Source: Bacteroidales bacterium
Lineage (GTDB): Bacteria; Bacteroidota; Bacteroidia; Bacteroidales; VadinHA17
Direction: 5' to 3'
DNA: 64,000 bases
NCBI GenBank assembly: GCA_016715075.1
Contig: JADKBK010000002.1
Location: 310,001 to 374,000 of the forward strand
Below, one piece after another: positions 8,473 to 16,665 of this stretch. The translations under genes were made by a program, and so were the position numbers. Under the pieces are notes generated by a model. That model made no database searches, was not told the origin of the DNA, and saw nothing but the letters and a program-made list of their open reading frames with translations. The number at the start of each line of letters is the position of its first letter. The first letter of the stretch is position 1.

Positions 8473-10281
8473 CTATTTAAATCTTTTGTCAATCTCATCA
8501 GTTGTGAAAATCGATATAACCGGTTTTCCTCCCGGGGAATAATTTGGTCCTGAACAGGCAAAAAGTGAGTCAAAGAGATCCTCCATTTCCCCCTGTGTGA
8601 GAGGTTTTCCATAGGGTATAGCAGAAGCAGCTGCCATTGCAGCAGAAACCTTCTCTTTTGCACCTCCTGAAGGATCGGTATCGGTGCTTTTGTAATCCTC
8701 AAGGAATATCTCCATAAGCTCGGCAGGGTCACTTGAAATAGTTTCTGAGGGCCTTCCCATTATGGAAATTGTATTATTTCCGTCATGCTGAATCCTGAAG
8801 CCAAGCATAGCAAGGCTCTCTTCTATCTCAGTGAGGATGATATAGTCGGCCGGATTAATCTCCATACTAACTGGAAACATATCAGTCTGGCTAACCGCAC
8901 GTTCTGTGTTGAGTCTTTGAATAAACCTTTCATAAAGGACTCTCTCATGCGCCCTTTTCTGGTCAATAAGCATTAGTCCTGACTTTACCGGGCACACAAT
9001 ATATTTATTCCTTATCTGAAAGAATTTTCTCTGTGATTCACCAGGAGTGGCAGATTGTCCGGCATCACCATTATTATTTTCAAGGGAAGAGTATAGCTTT
9101 TGCCAGTTTGAAACGTTGTCTTTCTCAAATCGTTCAATATACCCTGCCCTGTTATTCTGCATATCTTCACCAGCGAAGGGGTTATATTCATTATTTATCG
9201 CGATGGCAGGTGCATCAGGAATTTTGCCGGAGGAACTTCTGACAGGAATATCTATAAGAACTTCATTATCAAAATAAAGCGACGGGACAATATTGAACCT
9301 TCCAAGAGCCTCTTTTACAGATGCCATTAAGATCTGCCAGATTGCACGTTCATCTTCAAACTTGATTTCGGTCTTGGTAGGATGAATATTAATATCTATT
9401 GAAGCCGGATCAGCATCCATATAGATAAAATATGACGGGATGGCTTCAACTGGGAGAATATTCTGGTAAGCTTCCACTACCGCTTTATGAAAATAGGGGT
9501 GTTTCATGAAACGGTTGTTTACAAAAAAGAATTGTTCACCATAGGTTCGCCTTGCATTTTCAGGCTTGCCAATAAATCCTTTGATTTTTATAAGGGTTGT
9601 GTCAGTATCTACTGAAATGAGGTCCTGGTTAATCTGTTTCCCAAATACACCAATAATCCTCTGTCTGAGATTACCAGGTGCAAGATTGTATATTTCACTT
9701 TCATTATGGTGCAGTGAAAAGCTGATTTCGGGATGTGCAAGTACAATTTTCTGGAATTCGGTTACAATATGCCTGATCTCCGTATTATCCGATTTAAGAA
9801 ATTTCCTTCTGGCCGGGATATTATAAAAGAGATTTTTAACGGCAAAGCTGGATCCTTCAGGACAGCTGCATGGTTCTTGTGATTCCACCCTGGAGCCGCT
9901 GATTACAACCCTGATCCCCGTATCGCTCTCAGCCTTTCGGGTTTTGAGTTCCACCATTGCCACAGCAGCAATTGAGGCAAGAGCTTCACCCCGGAATCCT
10001 TTTGTGGTGATGGCAAAGAGATCCTGGGCTGAAGTGATCTTTGAGGTGGCATGTCTCTCGAAAGAGAGCCTGGCATCAGTCTCCGACATACCCCCACCGT
10101 CATCAATTATCTGAATCAGTGTTTTTCCGGAGTCTTTTATTATAACCCTGATATACTTTCCCCCGGCATCCACTGAGTTTTCCATCAGCTCTTTCACAAC
10201 CGATGCTGGCCTTTGTATAACTTCTCCTGCAGCAATCTGGTTGGCTACCGAATCGGGCAAAAGTTTTATTACATCAGCCAT
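8473..10281 (-). CDS. mutL: DNA mismatch repair protein MutL
   Basis: 602 aa. The N-terminal GHKL ATPase is clear: the N-box ELMENSVDAGG, DDGGGM, the ATP-lid motif ATSKI, and GFRGEALASIAAV. It is followed by the MutL transducer domain and a C-terminal dimerisation domain. The endonuclease motif normally DQHAxxE reads DQKRAHERVLYE, and the CPHGRP-like motif reads YSPGGKP, so endonuclease activity is doubtful; similar departures may be usual in this phylum. First gene of the mutL-rhomboid-rhomboid-EEP block, 83 bp upstream of the first rhomboid. Confidence 0.97.
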   Translation of the reverse strand: MADVIKLLPDSVANQIAAGEVIQRPASVVKELMENSVDAGGKYIRVIIKDSGKTLIQIIDDGGGMSETDARLSFERHATSKITSAQDLFAITTKGFRGEALASIAAVAMVELKTRKAESDTGIRVVISGSRVESQEPCSCPEGSSFAVKNLFYNIPARRKFLKSDNTEIRHIVTEFQKIVLAHPEISFSLHHNESEIYNLAPGNLRQRIIGVFGKQINQDLISVDTDTTLIKIKGFIGKPENARRTYGEQFFFVNNRFMKHPYFHKAVVEAYQNILPVEAIPSYFIYMDADPASIDINIHPTKTEIKFEDERAIWQILMASVKEALGRFNIVPSLYFDNEVLIDIPVRSSSGKIPDAPAIAINNEYNPFAGEDMQNNRAGYIERFEKDNVSNWQKLYSSLENNNGDAGQSATPGESQRKFFQIRNKYIVCPVKSGLMLIDQKRAHERVLYERFIQRLNTERAVSQTDMFPVSMEINPADYIILTEIEESLAMLGFRIQHDGNNTISIMGRPSETISSDPAELMEIFLEDYKSTDTDPSGGAKEKVSAAMAAASAIPYGKPLTQGEMEDLFDSLFACSGPNYSPGGKPVISIFTTDEIDKRFK

Positions 10282-10484
10282 TGAGAAAAAAATTAGGTAA
10301 TCTATTCCTGATATGATATCTGTAACCGCGATTAAATAAAGGATAACAACTCAATTTACAAACATCCATGCAAATATATAAATATTTGGTTTATCCCCTT
10401 CCTGAAAGATATCCGGGGAGTTATAGACCCAGGCTAATGGATAATATATTTCAGATTGTTATCTTTGATTAAAAAACGGGCAAA

Positions 10485-11351
10485 ATGAAAAAATATGCAG
10501 CCATAACAGGCTTAATCCTTTCTTTTTTAATATGCGGCTGCGCGCATTTCAAGGATAAAGATTCGGTAAAGGTCATGACTCTGAATATCAGGTATAATAA
10601 TCCTGATGACAGCATTAACGCATGGCCTGAAAGAATACCGCTCTTCTCCAGATTTATATCGGAAGAGAAGCCTGATATCCTGGGTATGCAGGAAGTTTTA
10701 TGGTCACAGTATACTGTCATGGATTCTGTACTTAAAGACTATGCATCAGTAGGTGTAGGCCGTGATGACGGCGCCAGGGGAGGGGAGATGAACCCGGTAT
10801 TTTTCCGCAGGGAAAGGTTTGACCTTGTAAGAACTATAACCTTCTGGCTCTCTGATACACCTGAGATAGCAGGCTCAAAAGGATGGGGCACCTCGCTGCC
10901 AAGGATAGTAACTTGGGCAGAGCTTGTGGATAAGAATAAGCATGAACATTTTTATTTTTTTAACACACACTTTGCACACGATTCTGATTCTGCCAGGATA
11001 ATGAGCAGCAGGATACTACTGAAAGAGGTTGGCCGGATAGCTGATGGATTACCGTATATTGTCACAGGGGATTTTAACATGCTTCCCTATAGTACAGGCT
11101 ATTCAATCCTTACAGGGCCTGATGAGAGCGTTCCTGTACTTCAGGACTCCTATTTTGTATCTGAGAAAAAACCTTCCGGACCAACCTGGACATATAACGG
11201 ATTTTCAGATAAACCCGGAACAGGAAGGGTTGACTATATCTTTGTGAAGAATGGAATGAAGGTACTTGATCATGCTACACTGGATGAAAAGGAAGGAGAT
11301 ATTTTTATCTCGGACCATTGGCCTGTGACATCCCGGATTATGTTAAAATAG
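10485..11351 (+). CDS. Endonuclease/exonuclease/phosphatase family lipoprotein
   Basis: 288 aa. A lipoprotein signal peptide ends in LICGC (acylated Cys19), so it should be membrane-anchored outside the cytoplasm. The EEP domain carries LNIRYNNP, GMQEVLWSQ, NTHFAHDS, VTGDFNMLP and SDHWPVTSRI, i.e. a complete DNase-I-like active site. Similar Bacteroidota lipoproteins are often encoded with glycan or phospholipid degradation genes, but no such context exists here; it stands alone. Substrate unknown. Confidence 0.87.
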   Translation: MKKYAAITGLILSFLICGCAHFKDKDSVKVMTLNIRYNNPDDSINAWPERIPLFSRFISEEKPDILGMQEVLWSQYTVMDSVLKDYASVGVGRDDGARGGEMNPVFFRRERFDLVRTITFWLSDTPEIAGSKGWGTSLPRIVTWAELVDKNKHEHFYFFNTHFAHDSDSARIMSSRILLKEVGRIADGLPYIVTGDFNMLPYSTGYSILTGPDESVPVLQDSYFVSEKKPSGPTWTYNGFSDKPGTGRVDYIFVKNGMKVLDHATLDEKEGDIFISDHWPVTSRIMLK

Positions 11352-11366
11352 TCAGGTACTTTGCTA

Positions 11367-12485
11367 TCAGGCTGTTTTACGATACCTCCTCACTGCAAGT
11401 GAAGAAAAGACGATTGCAATGGCTGTGAGCGACCAGATCTCTCTGCTGATATCATGAAGGGAGGATCCTTTAAGCATTACCATCCTGTTAATACGCATCA
11501 GATAAGCCACCGGGTTTATAATATTAAAATCCTGGGCCCATTCCGGCATGCTTTCGTAAGGGGTAAAGATACCGCTCATAAGGATGAAAATGATCATACA
11601 AAAGAATGCCACGAACATATATTGCTGCTGCGTTGATGAAAAGGTTGAAATGAAAAGTGCCAGGCCAAGCACCGCGATCAGGAATAGTGTGGCCCCAAAG
11701 AACATCAGCAGAATACTCCCTTCAAAGGGGATATTGAAAGCTATTTTGCCGATCAGTAATCAGAGAGCAAGATCTATAAGTCCGATCATCAGGAACGGAA
11801 CCATCTTGGCTATTATGAACTGGTGTTTTCTTACCGGAGTGACATTGATCTGTTCAATAGTTCCGATCTCCTTTTCCCTAACCATGTTGAGTCCGGCCAG
11901 AAGGAACCCTATCGCAGTAACCAGTATGACAAGGATCCCGGGTAACATGTAAAACTTATAATTTAGCTCCTCATTGTACCAGTACCTGTTTGTGACCTGT
12001 ATGACCGGCGTTCTTGCCACAGGAATTGCATTTATGTTCTTTTTAATCAGATCGGCATTGTAGTCACGTATGACTCCGTTCAGGTATGCCCATGTAAGCT
12101 GAGCAGAAGAGGCATTTATTGCGTCGATAGTAGCAAGCAATTTACCCGGTTGTCCGGCAGTTATATCTTTGCCGAAGCCTGAAGGGATCTGCAGAACCAT
12201 ACTGCACTTGTTCCGGTGTAGCAGATCATTTGCCTGTGTCTCGGAAAAGGAGGACCCGGCAACTCTGAAAAAAGTTGAACCTTCGAGCTTGCTTATAAGT
12301 CCGCGGGATTCCGGTGTCAGATCCTGATCGACAACAGTAATTGTTACATTCTTTATCTCAAAGGTAATAGCAGGTACCAGGATCAGCATCTGTACTATCG
12401 GTACTGCAAATATTGCCTTTGAGATGAACTTATTCCTGAAAATCTGCAGAAACTCTTTTCGTATCAGATAAAGTATCGTTCTCAT
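11367..12485 (-). pseudogene. ABC-2 type transporter permease interrupted by an in-frame TGA (YbhR/YbhS-like)
   Basis: Two ORFs (12485-11760, 241 aa; 11705-11367, 112 aa) lie in the same frame, separated only by a TGA at 11762-11760 and 18 sense codons. Read through, they give one 372-codon ABC-2 permease, equal in length to its 371-aa neighbour. The first part has TM1, the large extracytoplasmic loop, and TMs 2-3 with the EKEIGTIEQINVTP coupling helix. The second has the last three TMs and the conserved FTPYESMPEWAQ loop. TGA ends other genes here, so it is a genuine stop. Best read as a recent nonsense mutation or a sequencing error. It is the last gene of the efflux operon. Confidence 0.8.
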
Positions 12486-12509
12486 GTACTTACTTTTTTT
12501 ATTACTGTC

Positions 12510-12756
12510 ATTGCGAGACCCGCGCAGCGGGTCGAAGCAATTTCCTCTTTATTATGTATTTTTCCCTGCACCTGATTTAACCCACCCCTGGCCCCTCCCG
12601 GGAGGGGAACCACTGAACACCCGTTTCTCTCATTTTACCCACCCCTAACCCCTCCCGGGAGGGGAACCTCTGCCATTACCCGGCAACCAGCACCCAGCAC
12701 CCAGCACCCAGCACCCCACCCAGCACCCGGCACCCGGCACCCGGCACCCGGCACCC
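12510..12756. repeat. Intergenic repeat cluster with a 7-bp tandem repeat
   Basis: Three repeat types are packed between two permease genes. First is a nested palindrome (about 12510-12541) with ATTGC/GCAAT outer arms and GACCCGC/GCGGGTC inner arms. Next are two copies of a C-rich element ending CTCCCGGGAGGGGAACC (about 12580-12610 and 12640-12668). Last is a 7-bp tandem repeat, CAGCACC then CGGCACC, about nine units at 12688-12756 with one irregular joint. Relatives of the first two types recur at 45136 and 51717-51812. No gene is present. Confidence 0.85.
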
Positions 12757-12762
12757 AATCTC

Positions 12763-13878
12763 TTACTCCAGTCTTATCTTGAATTTCCTCACGCTAATAC
12801 CTGTAAACACCGCTGTCATGATTATCAGGATAAGTGTTTCTTTCCAGATATATGCCAGACCGGTGCCCTTGATCATTATATTTTTTATTATAACTATAAA
12901 ATACCTTGGAGGCATTATCATGCTTACATAATCATAGACCTTTGGCATGTTCTCAATAGGGAATATGAAACCCGAAAGAAGAATTGAGGGAAGCATCAAT
13001 CCTATCAGCGATATAAATATTGCCTGTTGCATGGTGCCTGATAGTGTTGATATCAGGATCCCAAGGGTCAGGCTCATCAGGATATAGAGCATGCTCTCGG
13101 CAAGCAGCAAAACCATACTGCCTTTAACAGGCAGACCAAAGACAAACCATGAGAGTGCAAGAATCAGAATCACATTAATAAATGACAGAATAAAATAGGG
13201 CATCACCTTTCCAAGAATTATCTGGATTGGCCGCAGAGGAGAGACGAGAAGGACTTCCATTGTCCCGAACTCCTTTTCCCTTGTTATTGTTACCGATGTC
13301 ATCAATGCACATATAAGTATAAGGATCAGGGTAATAACCCCTGGAACAAACATAAAGTGACTTTTCAGGTTTGGATTATAGAACATTTTAACTTCAGGCT
13401 GAATCCTTACTGAATTAAGACTGGCATCGCCGGCAAATCTGAGGTTGAAATTATTTACTATCGCGGTGGTATAGTTTGTTACCAGTGTGGCTGTATTTGG
13501 TTCTGAACCATCAGCGATAATACTCAGCGAAGCTTTTCCTTCGCTAACAAGCTTTTTGCCAAAATTACTTTCAAATATTATGACGGCCTTTGTTTTTCCC
13601 TTTTTAAAGACCTTATCAACATCGGAATAGCTCAGGAGTGTCTCTGTCTTTTTGAAGAAACCTGAGGAGATTATCTTATCTGTCAGTTCCATTGTTATTT
13701 CATCATGAGACAGGTCAAGAAAGGCGATCCCTGCATTTTTTATATCCATGCTCACGGCATAGCCAAATATCAGGATCTGGGCAGCCGGTATTCCGAACAG
13801 GATAAACAATGTCCGGTAATCCCTGAAAATGTGCAGGAATTCTTTTTTGATAAATCCCAGGAAACGGTTCATATTCAT
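12763..13878 (-). CDS. ABC-2 type transporter permease (YbhR/YbhS-like)
   Basis: 371 aa inner-membrane permease. TM1 is at about 22-42, a large periplasmic domain at about 45-175, and five further TMs from about 178 to the end. The cytoplasmic coupling helix KEFGTMEVLLVSPLRP follows TM2, and an amphipathic FPIENMPKVYDYVSMIMPPRYF loop precedes the last TM. Paralogous to the interrupted permease downstream. Together with the two ATPases, the HlyD adaptor and TolC it forms a tripartite efflux system resembling E. coli YbhFSR-YbhG. It probably heterodimerises with the interrupted neighbour. Confidence 0.92.
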   Translation of the reverse strand: MNMNRFLGFIKKEFLHIFRDYRTLFILFGIPAAQILIFGYAVSMDIKNAGIAFLDLSHDEITMELTDKIISSGFFKKTETLLSYSDVDKVFKKGKTKAVIIFESNFGKKLVSEGKASLSIIADGSEPNTATLVTNYTTAIVNNFNLRFAGDASLNSVRIQPEVKMFYNPNLKSHFMFVPGVITLILILICALMTSVTITREKEFGTMEVLLVSPLRPIQIILGKVMPYFILSFINVILILALSWFVFGLPVKGSMVLLLAESMLYILMSLTLGILISTLSGTMQQAIFISLIGLMLPSILLSGFIFPIENMPKVYDYVSMIMPPRYFIVIIKNIMIKGTGLAYIWKETLILIIMTAVFTGISVRKFKIRLE

Positions 13879-13886
13879 TTAATTAT

Positions 13887-13914
13887 GTAGGGACAGGTCG
13901 CGACCTGTCCCTAC
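13887..13914. repeat. 28-bp perfect palindrome
   Basis: A perfect inverted repeat of 14 bp arms without a spacer, beginning GTAGGGACAGG; the centre is TCGCGA. It lies between the permease start and the upstream ATPase stop, inside the operon. The TAGGGACA arm tip is shared with the hairpin at 59-88, suggesting a dispersed extragenic palindrome rather than an operon-specific terminator: there is no T tract. Confidence 0.85.
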
Positions 13915-13923
13915 GTGTTCTAA

Positions 13924-14658
13924 TTAATTTACAACAGGTCGTGCAATTTTTATAAAAACCTCTTCAACCGAAGCAGCTTTGTATTGCTTCTTCAGTTGTT
14001 CGGGTGTATCAAGCGCCACGATTCTGCCCTCGCTCATTATTGAGATACGGTCACAGTACTCTGCTTCATCCATGTAATGGGTGGTAACAAATACATTGAT
14101 CCCTCTTGTCGCTGTTTCATAGATCATCTCCCAGAATTGTCTCCTGGTTATCGGATCGACGCCGCCTGTAGGTTCGTCAAGAAAGACAATCTTAGGTTCA
14201 TGCAGAATTGCAACTGAGAAGGCTAGTTTTTGACGCAATCCGAGCGGAAGATCAGCAATAAGTCTGTTTTCATAGTCCCTGAAGTTCAGTTTTTCAAGGA
14301 GTTCGCCGGTTCGTTCCTTTATCAGTTGCTTGCTCATTCCATAGATCCCGCCGTATAGTGTAATGTTCTCCTTTACCGTAAGGTCTTCGTACAAAGAGAA
14401 TTTCTGGCACATGTATCCGATATTCTTTTTGATCTTCTCCGACTGTTTGTTTGCATCAAAACCTGCAACAATAACTTCACCTGAGGTCGGAGCCGATAAC
14501 CCTGAAAGTATCCTTATGGCAGTTGTCTTACCTGCACCGTTTGCTCCAAGGAACCCGAATATTTCGCCTTCATAAACATCAAAGCTCAGGTTATCATTTG
14601 CGACGAACCTGCCAAATTTCTTAACGAGATTTCTGACTTTTATTACCTGGTTTTCCAT
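13924..14658 (-). CDS. ABC transporter ATP-binding protein (efflux operon, second ATPase)
   Basis: 244 aa nucleotide-binding subunit. Walker A is GANGAGKTT, and the Q-loop lies in YMCQKFSLYEDLTVKEN. The signature motif is the degenerate LPLGLRQKL in place of LSGGQ. Walker B is IVFLDEPTGGVDP and the switch His is in VFVTTHYMDEAE. It overlaps the preceding ATPase gene by 1 bp. In E. coli the equivalent YbhF is one polypeptide with two nucleotide-binding domains; here they are separate proteins, and asymmetry in the signature motif suggests one degenerate and one consensus ATP site. Confidence 0.93.
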   Translation of the reverse strand: MENQVIKVRNLVKKFGRFVANDNLSFDVYEGEIFGFLGANGAGKTTAIRILSGLSAPTSGEVIVAGFDANKQSEKIKKNIGYMCQKFSLYEDLTVKENITLYGGIYGMSKQLIKERTGELLEKLNFRDYENRLIADLPLGLRQKLAFSVAILHEPKIVFLDEPTGGVDPITRRQFWEMIYETATRGINVFVTTHYMDEAEYCDRISIMSEGRIVALDTPEQLKKQYKAASVEEVFIKIARPVVN

Positions 14659-15572
14659 TAGGCTGTCTTATTCATTAATTCCAGGAACCTGTCTTCTATG
14701 CCTGCTTCCGTTTCATTGACGGATACATGCGTAACGCCATTATTTTTGAGATGATCATACAGTCCAGGATCGACAATGTCACCAGTAAAGGTCGCATGTA
14801 CCGAATCTCCGAACGGATATGCTGTTATTGTAGCGGGAAATTGTCTCAGTGCAGTGATCAGTCTGTATTTTTCAGTTGCTTTTACGCTGAACAGTTTTCT
14901 GCTGAATCCCAGCATGATCTTACGCGGTGTATCAACTGCCAGTATTTCCCCCTTCTGTATCAGGGCTACCCTGTCGCATCTCATTGCTTCATCCATATAT
15001 GGCGTTGAGACGAGAATTGTTATGTTATGTTTCCGAAGTTTGCCTAACATGGTCCAGAACTCAGCCCTCGATATGGCATCGACTCCTGTTGTTGGCTCAT
15101 CAAGAACAAGAAGTCGTGGTTTATGGATAAGTGCGCAGGAGAGAGCCAGTTTCTGTTTCATTCCACCTGATAACTGACCTGCAAGTCTCTTTTTAAACGG
15201 TTCAATATGTGAATAGATATCGGAAATAAGATCATAATTTTCCTTTACTGTTGTACCAAATACAGTTGCATAGAAAGAAAGATTCTCTTCCACAGAAAGA
15301 TCCTGGTACAGGCTGAATCTTCCGGGCATGTAACCTATCTCCTTCCGGAGCTTCTTATAATCCGTAACTGAATCCATGCCAAGGACCTTTACATAGCCTT
15401 CATCGGGAAGAAGCAGAGTGGTAATGATCCGGAAGAGGGTTGTTTTACCTGCACCGTCCGGACCAATAAATCCGAATATTTCAGATTCATCTACTGAAAA
15501 TGATATATTCCTGATTGCCCTGGCCGACCCGAAGCTTTTAGACAGGCCCGATGATTCTATAGCATTGTTCAT
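14658..15572 (-). CDS. ABC transporter ATP-binding protein (efflux operon, first ATPase)
   Basis: 304 aa. Walker A is GPDGAGKTT, the signature LSGGMKQKL and Walker B LLVLDEPTTGVDA. The H-loop position has VSTPYMDEAMRCD, with Pro where the switch histidine normally sits (THYMDEA in the partner), so this subunit may be hydrolytically impaired. A C-terminal extension (about 220-304) matches the DUF4162-like tail of drug-exporter ATPases. Cotranscribed with the HlyD adaptor 12 bp upstream and the second ATPase downstream. Confidence 0.92.
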   Translation of the reverse strand: MNNAIESSGLSKSFGSARAIRNISFSVDESEIFGFIGPDGAGKTTLFRIITTLLLPDEGYVKVLGMDSVTDYKKLRKEIGYMPGRFSLYQDLSVEENLSFYATVFGTTVKENYDLISDIYSHIEPFKKRLAGQLSGGMKQKLALSCALIHKPRLLVLDEPTTGVDAISRAEFWTMLGKLRKHNITILVSTPYMDEAMRCDRVALIQKGEILAVDTPRKIMLGFSRKLFSVKATEKYRLITALRQFPATITAYPFGDSVHATFTGDIVDPGLYDHLKNNGVTHVSVNETEAGIEDRFLELMNKTA

Positions 15573-15584
15573 CTGGCTGATATA

Positions 15585-16463
15585 TTAAAATATTGCCTCA
15601 CCGGGCATTCCCGATTTAAGGGAACCGTCATTTATAACATTTATGTTGACAGCATAAACCAGGGTAACACGTTCCTCTTTGGTCTGTATGATTTTGGGAG
15701 TAAACTCAGCCTTGTCAGATACATAGCTTATTGTTCCACTTAAATTACGATATCCTTTTTTGCCATCATCAATCCGCACTGTGCATTGCTGTCCTGTTTT
15801 AATCCTTCCTATTTCCGCTCCTGAGACATAAACCTTCAGTTTGATTATTGAAAGATCTGCGATTTTTACCAGAGGTTTTCCCTGGGCTGTTACTTCTCCG
15901 GCTTCCGAATACTTTTCGATTATTGTCCCATTCAGAGGGCTCCTTACACAACTTCTGACTATCTGTTCATTCAATGTTGCTTTTTTAGACTCATATACTG
16001 CCAGTTCGGAAGCTGTTGATACCTTTTGTGTGTTATTTGCAGCGATCTGCTTTTTCAGAACGGCCACCTGACCGGTCAGGTCATCGTACTGTTTCCGGGT
16101 TGCAGCTCCATCTTTCAGCATCTTCTCAATTCTGTCAATATTGACATTCTGATTCTCTATCTGCTGGTTTAGAATGTCGTTCTGTGCATTGATTGAATTA
16201 ATGCGAGTTCTGACACTGTTCATTCCCGCATCTATCTCCGAAGCCTGAAGATGCTGAAGAGTAGTGTCAATAAGGGCAATAACGTCTCCCTTTCCGATCT
16301 GTGAACCTTCAATTCTGTCAAACTGCAGAATTCTACCATTGGTTTCAGAAGAGATAATCACCTCAGTGGCTTCAAAGTTTCCATAGGCATCAGCCTCAGC
16401 GGTTTTATCCCTGCAGCCGGTAAGTAATACGGCCGCTGACATTATCAGTAAACTTGTTTTCAT
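15585..16463 (-). CDS. HlyD-family efflux adaptor lipoprotein (YbhG-like)
   Basis: 292 aa periplasmic membrane-fusion protein. A lipoprotein signal with VLLTGC (Cys17) implies anchoring. A biotinyl-lipoyl-like half motif (about 35-65) is followed by a long coiled-coil hairpin (about 70-165, rich in heptads such as NAQNDILNQQIENQN). The second lipoyl half (SPLNGTIIEKYSEAGEV) and beta-barrel domain complete it. Bridges the ABC-2 permeases to TolC. The operon order is TetR, TolC, adaptor, ATPase, ATPase, permease, permease. Confidence 0.93.
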   Translation of the reverse strand: MKTSLLIMSAAVLLTGCRDKTAEADAYGNFEATEVIISSETNGRILQFDRIEGSQIGKGDVIALIDTTLQHLQASEIDAGMNSVRTRINSINAQNDILNQQIENQNVNIDRIEKMLKDGAATRKQYDDLTGQVAVLKKQIAANNTQKVSTASELAVYESKKATLNEQIVRSCVRSPLNGTIIEKYSEAGEVTAQGKPLVKIADLSIIKLKVYVSGAEIGRIKTGQQCTVRIDDGKKGYRNLSGTISYVSDKAEFTPKIIQTKEERVTLVYAVNINVINDGSLKSGMPGEAIF

Positions 16464-16534
16464 ATGGTTATTAAATATTGATTATCCTTTTTTATTTCAT
16501 TGTGATTCTTCGCAATTGCATCCTTACCTCTGAT

Positions 16535-16665
16535 ATTTATCCACCCCCCTGCCCCCCTGAAGGGGGGTTAAATCCCTCTTCAAAACTCGTTTTATCCCCC
16601 CCTTCAGGGGGGGCAGGGGGGGTAATCTATTTACCCCCATCATCAGGTGGGGCAGGGGGGTTATT
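16535..16665. repeat. C/G-tract palindromic repeats, three copies
   Basis: Three copies of an element built from C6-7 and G6-8 tracts with a central CTGAAGG/CCTTCAG lie at about 16541-16570, 16598-16625 and 16632-16662. The second is inverted relative to the first, so the pair can form a large hairpin. They fill the space between the adaptor start and the TolC stop. Similar C-rich intergenic elements occur at 12580-12668, 45136 and 51781. No coding potential is seen. Confidence 0.8.

Noticed and set aside
11760..11762. Selenocysteine or recoded TGA in the ABC permease
   Set aside because: The TGA falls in a TM helix of a family with no redox residue there, and TGA is a normal stop in neighbouring genes.
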